DNA of 64,000 nt, from assembly GCF_000262545.1 (NCBI RefSeq), contig NZ_JH660660.1:1706482-1770481 (forward strand), read 5' to 3'. Shown here piece by piece: positions 36,563-50,777 of this stretch. The stretch comes from Prevotella bivia DSM 20514 (GTDB lineage Bacteria; Bacteroidota; Bacteroidia; Bacteroidales; Bacteroidaceae). The notes beneath the pieces were generated by a model. That model was not told the DNA's origin. It saw nothing but the letters and a program-made list of their open reading frames with translations, and searched no databases. The translations under genes were made by a program, and so were the position numbers. Position 1 is the stretch's first letter; each line of letters opens with the position of its first letter.

Positions 36563-38713
36563 ATGATGAAGAAAACTCAATACGCCTTACTGATAGCGTT
36601 GTTTGCTGGCACAGTAACACTAGCCCACGCTGCTGTAAAAGGTCAGAAAAAGGTAAAAAAGGCAGCTGTAACAAATCCATTGTTGCGCCCTAGCGGTTTG
36701 CCTTATGGTGCTCCTAACTTTAAAGTGATAAAGGATACCGACTATCTACCTGCTATTGAGGCAGGTATCAAGCAGCAACGAGCTGAAATTGCTGCCATTG
36801 TCAATAACAAGCAAACACCTACTTTCGCAAATACTATTCTTGCATACGAGCAAAGCGGTCGCACCTTAGATCGTGTTACGAGCATTTTCTTTTGTGTAAC
36901 CGAGGCCAATAAGACACCCGGTATTGCTGCTGCGGAGGAGAAAGTTATTCCTTTGCTTACCGATTGGGAAAACGAATTAAGCTTCAATCAGAAGTTCTTC
37001 AAGCGTATCAAGTATGTTTACGATCATGAGCTAAACAAGCTAACAGGCGAAGACAAGAAGCTAACAGAGAAAATCTATAAGGGCTTCGTGCGTTCGGGTG
37101 CATTGCTATCGCCAGAAAAGATGGCGCGTATGCAGGAAATCAACAAGCGCATCGCTACTTTGCAGCAAGACTTTGGTAGCATTATTCCTAAGGCTACCAA
37201 TGCTGCTACTGTTTGGTTGCAGAATGAGAGCGACCTTGCTGGTCTAAGTGCTGCCGATATTGCACAGTGTAAGAAGGATGCTGAGGCTTTAGGAGGCAAA
37301 GCTCCTTATTGTATTGTGATTACCAATACTACCAATCAGCCCATCTTAACCAATATTGCAAATCGCGAAACACGTAGAAAGGTGTTTGAAGCTTCTATCC
37401 ACCGAGTAGATGGAACAAACGAGTTCAACGCTTTCCCTATTGTTGTCGAAATCGCTAAATTGCGCGCAGAGAAAGGTAAGTTGATGGGGTATGACAACTA
37501 TGCCAACTACTCTTTAAGCAATACGATGGCAGGTAATACTACCAAGGCTTACAGTTTCTTGAAGAGCTTGATAGCTAAGTATCGTCCTATAGCTGATGCT
37601 GAAAGCAAGGCTATTGAGGAGTATGCACAAAGCAAGGAAGGTGCCGACTTTAAGCTCCAACCTTACGATCGTTTCTTCTATTCTGCTAAGATGAAGAAGG
37701 AAAAATTCAATTTCTCTGATGATGATGTAAAGCCTTATTTCAATGTGGATAGCGTGTTAGTAAACGGTGTGTTCTATGCTGCACACAGAGCATACGGCTT
37801 AAACTTCCGTCAGCGTTTCGATTTGCCTACTTATCACAAGGATATGAAGGTGTACGATGTGTTGGACAAAGATGGTAAGCAATTGGCGTTGTTCTATACC
37901 GACTACTTCCGCCGCCCAACAAAGCGTGGTGGTGCATGGATGAGTTCGTTTGCTAAGCAAAGCCGATTGAGAGGGCAGATACCTGTGATCTATAATGTAA
38001 TGAATATCGCAAAGGCACCAGAAGGTCAGCCTACACTCTTAACATGGGACGAAACTTCTACAATGTTCCATGAGTTTGGGCATGCGTTGCACGGCATATT
38101 GTCAAACTGTAAGTATAACACGTTGAGTGGCACTGCTGTTGCGCGCGACTTTGTAGAGTTTCCATCACAGTTTAATGAGTCGTTTGCTGCTATTCCAGAA
38201 GTGCTTGACCACTATGCTAAGCATTACAAAACGGGTGAGATTTTGCCTGCCGACTTGAAAGAAAAGATGTTAAACTCTATGAACTTCCATTCAGCTTATA
38301 GTCTTGGTGAGAACCTTGCTGCTACCTGCCTAGATATGGCTTGGCATGTATTACCTGTAGAGCAAGTACCTAATGCTGATGGTGCTAAGGCTTTTGAGCA
38401 GAAGGCTTTGAGCGAAGTAGGATTGTTAGATAGCCAAATTCCTCCACGTTACTCTACATCATACTTCAACCATGTATGGGGTGGTGGTTATGCTGCTGGC
38501 TACTATAGCTATTTATGGACAGAGGTGTTGGCTGATAACGTGGCTGCTACCTTTAAGGAACGTGGCGCATTGAAGTTATCAACAGGTACCGATTTCCGTA
38601 ATAAGGTTCTAAGCCGTGGCAACACATTACCATTGATGCAGATTTTCACCGATTTCACTGGTCTAAAGGAACCTCGCACAGAGGATCTTTTAAAGGCTAG
38701 AGGGTTGGAATAA
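36563..38713 (+). CDS. Secreted M3-family oligopeptidase (Dcp-like)
   Basis: The 716-residue protein has a signal peptide (YALLIALFAGTVTLAHA) and the M3 zinc motif HEFGHALH at residue 503, with family landmarks FHEFGHALHGILS, VEFPSQFNESFA and YFNHVWGGGYAAGYYSYLW. Peptidyl-dipeptidase Dcp-like enzymes break down oligopeptides; here it would be periplasmic. Two consecutive Met codons open the frame. It stands alone, with a hairpin after it at 38735-38773. Confidence 0.95.
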   Translation: MMKKTQYALLIALFAGTVTLAHAAVKGQKKVKKAAVTNPLLRPSGLPYGAPNFKVIKDTDYLPAIEAGIKQQRAEIAAIVNNKQTPTFANTILAYEQSGRTLDRVTSIFFCVTEANKTPGIAAAEEKVIPLLTDWENELSFNQKFFKRIKYVYDHELNKLTGEDKKLTEKIYKGFVRSGALLSPEKMARMQEINKRIATLQQDFGSIIPKATNAATVWLQNESDLAGLSAADIAQCKKDAEALGGKAPYCIVITNTTNQPILTNIANRETRRKVFEASIHRVDGTNEFNAFPIVVEIAKLRAEKGKLMGYDNYANYSLSNTMAGNTTKAYSFLKSLIAKYRPIADAESKAIEEYAQSKEGADFKLQPYDRFFYSAKMKKEKFNFSDDDVKPYFNVDSVLVNGVFYAAHRAYGLNFRQRFDLPTYHKDMKVYDVLDKDGKQLALFYTDYFRRPTKRGGAWMSSFAKQSRLRGQIPVIYNVMNIAKAPEGQPTLLTWDETSTMFHEFGHALHGILSNCKYNTLSGTAVARDFVEFPSQFNESFAAIPEVLDHYAKHYKTGEILPADLKEKMLNSMNFHSAYSLGENLAATCLDMAWHVLPVEQVPNADGAKAFEQKALSEVGLLDSQIPPRYSTSYFNHVWGGGYAAGYYSYLWTEVLADNVAATFKERGALKLSTGTDFRNKVLSRGNTLPLMQIFTDFTGLKEPRTEDLLKARGLE

Positions 38714-38734
38714 TATATTTTATAAAACTTTTAA

Positions 38735-38773
38735 AAGTGTCAGTGTGTAGTTTAAGGCTATACATTGACACTT
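38735..38773 (+). terminator. Terminator-like hairpin after the M3 peptidase
   Basis: AAGTGTCAGTGTGTAG (38735-38750) pairs with CTATACATTGACACTT (38758-38773), two mismatches or wobbles. Confidence 0.6.
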
Positions 38774-38784
38774 TGCGTATTACA

Positions 38785-39007
38785 ATGAAGCAAATTATTG
38801 GCTTATTCTTTTGTAGTTTGCTCTTGGTGGCTTGCTCTTCAATAGAGAATACCTTTATACCGACTGGCATGGGGCAAAGAAAACTACAGCGTACAAACTA
38901 AAGAAGGACACTTTGATCATTTATTGGTATGACGAAACAGAAGTGTTGCTGAAAAAGAAATAAAGAAATTGTTTCCTAAACTAGAAGTCTTGCACGAAAA
39001 AAACTAA
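38785..39007 (+). pseudogene. Frameshifted small lipoprotein remnant
   Basis: ATG 38785 opens a lipoprotein signal (MKQIIGLFFCSLLLVACSS) that stops after 38 codons. A neighbouring frame continues protein-like sequence (YRLAWGKENYSVQTKEGHF) and a third ends in AEKEIKKLFPKLEVLHEKN with a TAA at 39005. At least two frame changes are needed to join these parts, so the gene is decayed. The family is not recognised. Confidence 0.5.
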
Positions 39008-39168
39008 CAAAAAGCCTATTTCTAGCCCCCCTCTCTCTCCTCTCTACACTATTTCTTTTATCGCTGTAATATCTCCTCTCTCTTATATATATTATAATGT
39101 GTATTTCCTCTTTTCTTCTATTTTGAGGTAGAAAACCAACTTTTTTCTCACTTTTTTCTTGTTAAAGT

Positions 39169-39199
39169 TTGGTGTTTTGTTCTAAACTCTATACCTTTG
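39169..39199 (+). promoter_or_regulatory. rRNA operon promoter
   Basis: TTG (39169-39171), 20 bases, TACCTTTG (39192-39199), then about 260 bases of leader before 16S. The region 39008-39168 upstream is a C/T-rich then A/T-rich stretch with no gene. Confidence 0.65.
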
Positions 39200-39459
39200 C
39201 ACTCGCTTTTACGAAATGAGTCATTCACAATTCGTTTAGGCACAACAAGAAAGAGTTCTTTGAAAAGATTTACATAACAGACAAAGTAGTACAAGAAGCA
39301 ATAGTGCATATTTTTATGCACATTGGTAAAAAACAAACCGTTGATTTATTTAACAAGGGTGCTTTTAAACTTGATACTTTAGAATTTAGGATACATTCGA
39401 GCTATAGATACAAACGTTATCATTATTTTTTTTAGTGATATACATTCTAATGATATTTT

Positions 39460-40990
<1,531 letters not shown>

Positions 40991-41440
40991 GGAGCAGGAT
41001 GTAAAACCTTGCTAAAGTAGCCAAACATTTGACAACAAGATTAAAGTAACCGATATATTTTTATCAATATATTATTGTTATCAATATAAATTGGTTTGTT
41101 TTCTTCTTGTACTGCGAGTAATCTGTATTATATAAATAAGGGAGTAAGAGTAATTTTGGTAAACCAAATAAGGCTCACAGAAAGTTATATACTAGGTTCA
41201 AGACCTACTACTCCACATTAGACTATAAAATCTCTATTTTTTATAGAGTAGTCTTTACGATCTTTGACATATTGCAACAATGAATAAACTGTAAGTATGA
41301 ACTGTTTTTTATAATATTATTATAATAAATAGTTTCTAAGAAAAGAATTCCATTTCTTTTAATAGAAATCACACAACAGCTGAAAGTATGAGCTACATAC
41401 TCTTTTTGCGGTATTAGTTTACTAGCAATTAGAGTCGAGC
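40991..41440 (+). other. 16S-23S spacer without the usual tRNA genes
   Basis: About 450 A+T-rich bases. The tRNA-Ile/tRNA-Ala pair found in many Bacteroidales rRNA spacers is absent. A 75-base stretch (41141-41215) has a tRNA-like 3' half: T-arm TAGG-TTCAAGA-CCTA and ends GGAGTA/TACTCC that can pair, but the 5' half does not make a D-arm (it folds as TTTGG-TAAA-CCAAA). It may be a decayed tRNA or a processing element. Confidence 0.7.
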
Positions 41441-44348
<2,908 letters not shown>

Positions 44349-44470
44349 GGTGCTTTCTAGGGTAATATTCCCTATTGGCACAGTGGTTCATTCTTTGAGC
44401 TGTTGATTTCTAGGACAGTAGATAGTATTCTACTCTTATAGTTTATTAGTTACAATATGTCACCGTTATT

Positions 44471-44580
<110 letters not shown>

Positions 44581-44596
44581 TTTTTATAGCAAGTAG

Positions 44597-44635
44597 AAGT
44601 CCTGATTACTGAAAAGTAGTCAGGACTTTTTTTTT
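44597..44635 (+). terminator. rRNA operon terminator
   Basis: AAGTCCTGATTACT and AGTAGTCAGGACTT form a 14-bp stem with a GAAA tetraloop, followed by T9. Confidence 0.9.
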
Positions 44636-44774
44636 GTGCTGTTATTCAATTAGCGGGTTATCTAATTGAAGCGTGTTGTGTATCAAAACTATATTTACCA
44701 GCTTTTAAATCATTATCATTTATTTTTTATATCTTTGTGGCAAAATTGGAGAAATTTAAGATTACAATTATACA

Positions 44775-47393
44775 ATGACTATTAACAACAACAATAAGCA
44801 GCGTGTTCAAGCTCTGAAAAGAGGTTTGAGCATCGCTTGTTTAATGACTGGCTTTCTACATGCAGAAGCAGTGAGTATGTCGCCTAACAGTTTGATGCCC
44901 ATTTTCAAGAAGAAAAAGAAAGAAGTTTCAGATACTACACAAACTGATTATCAAAAGATAACAGCAAATGGGGCAAAAGCCAAGGGGCTATTTAATGTTT
45001 ATCAGAAACAAGATGACTATTTTTTTGAAATCCCAACACGTTTGTTGGGTCGTGATTTCCTAGTATCTAACAAGCTGTTGCGTGTGCCTTCAGAGTTGAA
45101 TGAAGCAGGTGTGAACCGTGGTGTGAACTATGAAAACCAAATGGTAAGTTTCTCATGGGATAAGAAGGCTAAGAAGGTGTATATTCGCCAGCAGCGTCCT
45201 ATGCCAATAGCAGACAAAAATGATGCTATTAGTATGTCGGTAGAGGATAACTATATTTCGCCATTAATAGCTGCGTTGAAGGTGGAAGGAGTTAGTCCTG
45301 ATTCCAGCAGTGTTGTTGTGAAAGTTAGTGATTTCTATAATGGACAAGAAACCACTATCAATAATGTTTTTGATAATATTAATTTAGGCACTTCTGCTAT
45401 CAAAAACCTTTCACGTATTCTTTGTATAAAGTCTTTTGATAATAATATAACAGCCAATAGTGAGCTAACAACAAAGGTTACTGAAGGTAAGACATCAGTG
45501 AATATTACAGTGAATGTTAGTTCATCGCTTATGTTATTACCAGAAAAGCCTATGCGTGGGCGATTAGCCGATCCTCGAGTAGGTTATTTTACTACAGCCT
45601 TACAACGCTATGGGGATTATGACCAAGTGGCTAGCAAAGAAGAATATGTTACGCGTTGGCGTATGGAGCCAAGAGATGAAGATAAGGAACGATATCTTAG
45701 AGGTGAGCTAGTAGAACCGAAACAACCTATCGTATTTTATATAGACCCTGCTACACCAAAGCCATGGCGTCCTTACCTCATTGCTGGTGTAAACGCATGG
45801 CAAAAGGCTTTTGAAAAGGCAGGATTCAAAAATGCTATTTATGCAGAAGTGTTGCCCGATTCGGTAGATCTTGATAATATGAAATACAATAGTATTACAT
45901 ATGCTGCTAGCGAAAAGAAGAATGCAATGGGTCCTTCCCTACTTGATCCACGGTCAGGTGAGGTGTTGCATGCAGATGTGATGTGGTGGCACAATGTTTT
46001 GGCAACCGTAACAGAGTGGATAAAGGTTCAAACAAGTACTGTTGATCCACGTGCCCAGCTCAATGATCTACCCGAGGCATTGGTTGGTGATGGTTTGCGT
46101 TTTGTAGCTACTCACGAGATAGGTCATTCGCTAGGTTTGCGTCATAATATGATAGCCTCATGGACTTACCCTACAGAGAGTCTTCGTAGCAAGACATTTA
46201 CCGATGAACATCAGAATACCGCCTCGTCAATTATGGACTATGCTCGTTTCAACTACATAGCACAACCAGGCGATGGAGTTACTCACCTTTCACCAGCTCT
46301 TGGGGCTTATGATATGTTTGCTATAGAATATGCTTACCGCTGGTATGGCGACATCACACCAAAGGAAGAGTTACCTTATCTTAATAAGTATTTGGCAAAG
46401 CACACAGCAACAGTCTATAAATTTAGTGAAGCCCAAGATGTACGCGACTGTATAGACCCTCGTGCCCAAAATGAAGATTTAGGCAATGATGCTATTAAAT
46501 CTTCCAATTATGGTATTGCTAACTTAAAGCGTATCGTGCCTAATATCATTAAATGGACCACTAATGGTAAGGAGGGGCAGTCGTATGAAGCTGCATCAAA
46601 ACTCTACTATGCAGTGATCAATCAATGGAACTCTTATCTCTACCACGTACTTTCTAATATAGGTGGTATATACATAGAGAATACTACTGTAGGCGACGGC
46701 AATAAGACATTTACCTTTGTTGAAAAAGAAAAACAACGTGCAGCTACTCAATTCTTGCTCGACAACGTTCTTACTTTCCCCGCATGGCTCTTTGGTAACG
46801 ATATTCAGCGTTACACCTATTTGTTGCGTAGCACTCCTCTAGGCATGGAAGAACATGCCCCTAGCGTTATACTTCGTAACTGCCAAGCATTTATTCTTTG
46901 GGATTTGCTAGGTAACAATCGTCTTATGCGTATGACGGAAAATGAGTATGAGAATGGAAAGAAAGCCTTTACCACTGTTGATTTAATGGATATGCTCCAC
47001 AAGCACATCTTCGCCGTAACCGAGCGTGGTGGTATCCCTGATGCTATGCAGCGCTCACTCCAAAAGAACTTCCTAGATGCCCTGATTACTGCTGGTGCTG
47101 AAAGTGAGAGCGTGAAGATCAATAAGAAACTTACTGGTATGTCTTGGCTTTTTGAGAGCGAAGGTGGTTGCCCATGGAATAAGCTAGATATAAGTGCTTC
47201 GAGTGGTCCTCGTAGATTCAACTTCTCTGGATCTCAGCTCACTCGTATTTCTGATGCTCTCTCTGTAAAACGTGGTGAAATGTTGCGTATAAAGACTTTG
47301 CTTGAAAAACGTAAGAATACCTCTGATACAGCAACTAAGTATCATTATGCGGATATGATTATGCGCATTAATACAGCTTTGGGAACAAAATAA
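44775..47393 (+). CDS. Zinc-dependent metalloprotease (DUF5117/DUF5118 type)
   Basis: The 872-residue protein has the metzincin-like zinc motif HEIGHSLGLRH (447-457) and the N-terminal layout of Bacteroidota DUF5118/DUF5117 proteases (KNLSRILCIKSFDNNIT, DPRVGYFTT). The first 40 residues contain a weak hydrophobic segment (GLSIACLMTGFLHAEA) that could be a signal peptide. A TATCTTTG box is at 44730-44737. The SusC gene follows after 39 bases, so the three genes probably form an operon, linking proteolysis to outer-membrane import. Confidence 0.9.
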   Translation: MTINNNNKQRVQALKRGLSIACLMTGFLHAEAVSMSPNSLMPIFKKKKKEVSDTTQTDYQKITANGAKAKGLFNVYQKQDDYFFEIPTRLLGRDFLVSNKLLRVPSELNEAGVNRGVNYENQMVSFSWDKKAKKVYIRQQRPMPIADKNDAISMSVEDNYISPLIAALKVEGVSPDSSSVVVKVSDFYNGQETTINNVFDNINLGTSAIKNLSRILCIKSFDNNITANSELTTKVTEGKTSVNITVNVSSSLMLLPEKPMRGRLADPRVGYFTTALQRYGDYDQVASKEEYVTRWRMEPRDEDKERYLRGELVEPKQPIVFYIDPATPKPWRPYLIAGVNAWQKAFEKAGFKNAIYAEVLPDSVDLDNMKYNSITYAASEKKNAMGPSLLDPRSGEVLHADVMWWHNVLATVTEWIKVQTSTVDPRAQLNDLPEALVGDGLRFVATHEIGHSLGLRHNMIASWTYPTESLRSKTFTDEHQNTASSIMDYARFNYIAQPGDGVTHLSPALGAYDMFAIEYAYRWYGDITPKEELPYLNKYLAKHTATVYKFSEAQDVRDCIDPRAQNEDLGNDAIKSSNYGIANLKRIVPNIIKWTTNGKEGQSYEAASKLYYAVINQWNSYLYHVLSNIGGIYIENTTVGDGNKTFTFVEKEKQRAATQFLLDNVLTFPAWLFGNDIQRYTYLLRSTPLGMEEHAPSVILRNCQAFILWDLLGNNRLMRMTENEYENGKKAFTTVDLMDMLHKHIFAVTERGGIPDAMQRSLQKNFLDALITAGAESESVKINKKLTGMSWLFESEGGCPWNKLDISASSGPRRFNFSGSQLTRISDALSVKRGEMLRIKTLLEKRKNTSDTATKYHYADMIMRINTALGTK

Positions 47394-47432
47394 GAAAACA
47401 GATATATTATTCACTTAAATACAACAAGAAAC

Positions 47433-50400
47433 ATGGTTAAAAAATCACTTTTACTATTTCTTGCTTTCTTTTCAGTAACTACATTGTGGGCTGCTGATGT
47501 GAAGGAGATAACAGGTACCATATCCTCGGCAGAGGATAAGGAACTACTTATCGGTGTAACAATTACCGTACCTCGCAGTGAACTAAAGCGTGTGGGAGCA
47601 GCCCAAACGAGTCTTGGAACAACTACTGATGTAGATGGCAACTTTACCATAAAGGTTCCTACAGATGTTAAGGTGCTAACGGCTTCATACATTGGCTATG
47701 AAGATGCTATTATTACGCTCACGGATGGCAAGAGCCATTATGATGTAGTGATGAAATCGAAATCGACAACACTAAATGATGTTGTAGTAACAGGTTATCA
47801 AACTGTAGAACGTCGTCGCTTGACAGCAGCTATTACAAAGATAGACTTAACTGAAGCTGCTAAGGGATCGAACCTTAGTGTTGATCAGGCATTGGCGGGA
47901 CAAATTGCCGGTGTATCGGTAACGAGTATGTCAGGAACCCCAGGTGCACCTGCTAAGATCCGTATTCGTGGTACAGCTTCACTCTCTGGTACACAAGATC
48001 CATTGTGGGTGCTTGACGGTATGCCATTAGAGGGAACAGATATACCTAAACTTTCAGGCAATTCTGATAACGATATTACTAATATTGGGCAGTCTTCAAT
48101 TGCAGGCTTGAGCCCCAATGATATAGAGAGTATTACGATCTTAAAAGATGCCGCTGCTACAGCTATCTATGGCGCACGTGCAGCTAATGGTGTGATCGTG
48201 ATTACTACAAAACGTGGTCGCGAGGGTAAGCCTGTGATGAACTATAACACACGTCTATCTATATCACCTCGTATTAGCAGTGATCGATTGAACTTGCTCA
48301 ATGCTAGCCAGAAAGTAAATTTAGAACTAGAAATGGCTCGTCAAACCTATGACAACTATGGTACACCAGTATCTTTGTATAGCGGTAATGGCGATGTTTA
48401 TGCTATTATTAAAAATGCGGGCGAACTAGAAAACTATCAGGCTAAAGGCTTTGATGCACTTTCAGCGGCTACGCAAGGTAAGATAAATGCACTTCGTAAT
48501 GTAAATACTAATTGGAACGATATTCTCTTTCGCAGTGCTTTTACTCAAGAACATAACTTTAGTATCTCGGGTGGTGGAGAACGTGTAACTTATTACAACT
48601 CTGTTGGCTACAGCGATGAGAATGGTAATGTACAAGGTGGGAGCAACTCGCGCTTTAATTTGACAAGTAAAACACAGTATAAAGTTAATAAAATCTTGAA
48701 GATTGGTTTTTCTCTCTTTGGAAACTTGCGTAAAAACCACTCTTTCCTCTCGGATACTTATGGTTTGAATAATCCTGTTTATTACTCTCGCATTGCCAAT
48801 CCTTATCAAATTTTGCAAAACGAGGACGGTTCTTATGCTTACGATTACAATGCTGTAGCAAATGGTGATCGTGATTTGACACGTGGCTTCAATATATTTG
48901 AGGATAGAGCAAACTCACAGAACAAAACCACAACAACTTCTATCAACGCTATCTTCGATGCAGAACTTCGTTTTAATGATAATTGGAAGTTAACTACCCA
49001 ATTGGGCTTGCAATACGATAATAGTAAGCGCGAACAGTATGCAGGGTGGAATACTTTTACCATGCGTAATGCTTATCAAAATAGTAGGTATACAAATAAG
49101 GGCGTTACTAAATATGTGATACCTGAAGGTGGAAGAATGCAGACCAACCATAGCACTACCACGCAGATGACCTATAAGTTGCAGGGAGAATATAAGAATA
49201 CCTTCAACGATATCCACTTCCTACAGCTTATGGCAGGTACCGAATGGCGTAAAAACTGGTATAAGGCTGATGCCGTAACTGCTTATGGCTATAATCCACA
49301 GACACTTACTTCTATTCCGCTTGTTTTTCAGGATGAAAAGCAAGCCCGTCAATATCCTTTGAATAATTTTACCAAGCAAACCAATGCTTATATTTCTTTC
49401 TATGCTACGGGTTCGTACACCTTGCTTGATCGCTACACTCTTGGTGCTAGTGTGCGCTCGGATGGTTCCGATTTGTTTGGCGTTGATAAGAAGTATCGCT
49501 GGTTGCCTATCTACTCTATGAGTGCTTTATGGCGTGTAAGTCGTGAGAAATTCTTGAGCAACGCTACATGGATAGATAATCTTGCCCTTCGTCTTTCATA
49601 CGGTATTCAGGGTAATATTGATAAGAACACCTCACCATATCTTGTTGGGTCATACGCTAATATTAGTATTCTCCCAGGTTACAATGAGACAGGTATTAAT
49701 ATTCTTGGTGCGCCAAACGATAAACTTCGCTGGGAAAAAACAAAGACATGGAACGTAGGTATTGATTGGAGTATTCTAAAGTCTGCCATCAATATGAGCT
49801 TTGACTACTATTCTCGTAAGGGTACCGACTTGATAGGCACACGTATGCTCCCACTAGAAAATGGTTTCCAGAGCATGACTATCAATTGGGCTAGTATGAA
49901 AAATGAAGGTGTAGAGTTTAATCTCCAGACACGCAATATAGCTACAAAGAACTTCTCATGGTACACCACCTTTAACTTTGCTTATAACCAAAATAAGGTG
50001 CTTCGTATGAGCATTGCTGATAATCAAACCACACCTAGTCTTGAAGGTTATCCAGTAGGTGCTATCTTTGCTATCGAAACAAAGGGTATTGATCCTAAAA
50101 CAGGTAGAATACTCCTTGCCGATGCGAGCGATCCTAATGGTGTTACGATAGATAAGAAGTATCGTTTGAAAGACGAGTGGGGCATTGGCTTCTATTCTTC
50201 TGATGTGAAACCTACAGAGGAACGTACTTTCTATAAATATATGGGAACCTCTGATGCACCTTATACAGGTGGTTTGATGAATACCTTTAATTATAAGAAT
50301 TGGGAACTTAATATGAATTGGGCATTCTACTTTGGTGCTAAAGTACGTACAGCACCTTCGTATGCGGTAGTGGGGCAGAACCCTGGTCGCAATACGAATA

Positions 50401-50765
50401 CTGATATTCTTAATCGTTGGACACCCGATAATACCACTTCTAGTCTGCCTGCATTGTTATCACCTACAGGGGATTACTTGCCAGATTACCGTTGGTTAGA
50501 GTCAAGTTCGGTTTATAATAACTTAGATATTTGGGTGCGCGATCTTAACTATGCACGTATGCAGAACTTACGCTTGTCTTACCACTTACCAGAGGGATTT
50601 GTACGTAAGCTAGGACTAGGTGCGGCTACAATAGCAGTAGAAGGTAAGAACTTGTTCGTGATTAGCTCTGATTATCACAATTATATCGACCCAGAGTCGC
50701 AGAGCAATCTCTATTCTACTCCTGTGCAGAAGGCTTTCACCTTCAATCTTAATGTAAACTTCTAA
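47433..50765 (+). CDS. SusC/RagA-family TonB-linked outer membrane transporter
   Basis: The 1110-residue protein has a signal peptide (LLLFLAFFSVTTLWA), a carboxypeptidase-regulatory-like domain (about 25-100, ending YDVVMKSKS), a TonB plug domain with LNDVVVTGYQTVERR and the SusC signature region IRGTASLSGTQDPLWVLDGM, then a large beta barrel ending in an aromatic residue (LNVNF). With SusD it imports oligomers across the outer membrane. No glycoside hydrolase is nearby; the neighbour is a protease, pointing to peptides as substrate (inference). Confidence 0.97.
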   Translation: MVKKSLLLFLAFFSVTTLWAADVKEITGTISSAEDKELLIGVTITVPRSELKRVGAAQTSLGTTTDVDGNFTIKVPTDVKVLTASYIGYEDAIITLTDGKSHYDVVMKSKSTTLNDVVVTGYQTVERRRLTAAITKIDLTEAAKGSNLSVDQALAGQIAGVSVTSMSGTPGAPAKIRIRGTASLSGTQDPLWVLDGMPLEGTDIPKLSGNSDNDITNIGQSSIAGLSPNDIESITILKDAAATAIYGARAANGVIVITTKRGREGKPVMNYNTRLSISPRISSDRLNLLNASQKVNLELEMARQTYDNYGTPVSLYSGNGDVYAIIKNAGELENYQAKGFDALSAATQGKINALRNVNTNWNDILFRSAFTQEHNFSISGGGERVTYYNSVGYSDENGNVQGGSNSRFNLTSKTQYKVNKILKIGFSLFGNLRKNHSFLSDTYGLNNPVYYSRIANPYQILQNEDGSYAYDYNAVANGDRDLTRGFNIFEDRANSQNKTTTTSINAIFDAELRFNDNWKLTTQLGLQYDNSKREQYAGWNTFTMRNAYQNSRYTNKGVTKYVIPEGGRMQTNHSTTTQMTYKLQGEYKNTFNDIHFLQLMAGTEWRKNWYKADAVTAYGYNPQTLTSIPLVFQDEKQARQYPLNNFTKQTNAYISFYATGSYTLLDRYTLGASVRSDGSDLFGVDKKYRWLPIYSMSALWRVSREKFLSNATWIDNLALRLSYGIQGNIDKNTSPYLVGSYANISILPGYNETGINILGAPNDKLRWEKTKTWNVGIDWSILKSAINMSFDYYSRKGTDLIGTRMLPLENGFQSMTINWASMKNEGVEFNLQTRNIATKNFSWYTTFNFAYNQNKVLRMSIADNQTTPSLEGYPVGAIFAIETKGIDPKTGRILLADASDPNGVTIDKKYRLKDEWGIGFYSSDVKPTEERTFYKYMGTSDAPYTGGLMNTFNYKNWELNMNWAFYFGAKVRTAPSYAVVGQNPGRNTNTDILNRWTPDNTTSSLPALLSPTGDYLPDYRWLESSSVYNNLDIWVRDLNYARMQNLRLSYHLPEGFVRKLGLGAATIAVEGKNLFVISSDYHNYIDPESQSNLYSTPVQKAFTFNLNVNF

Positions 50766-50777
50766 AGAGAGAAAACA

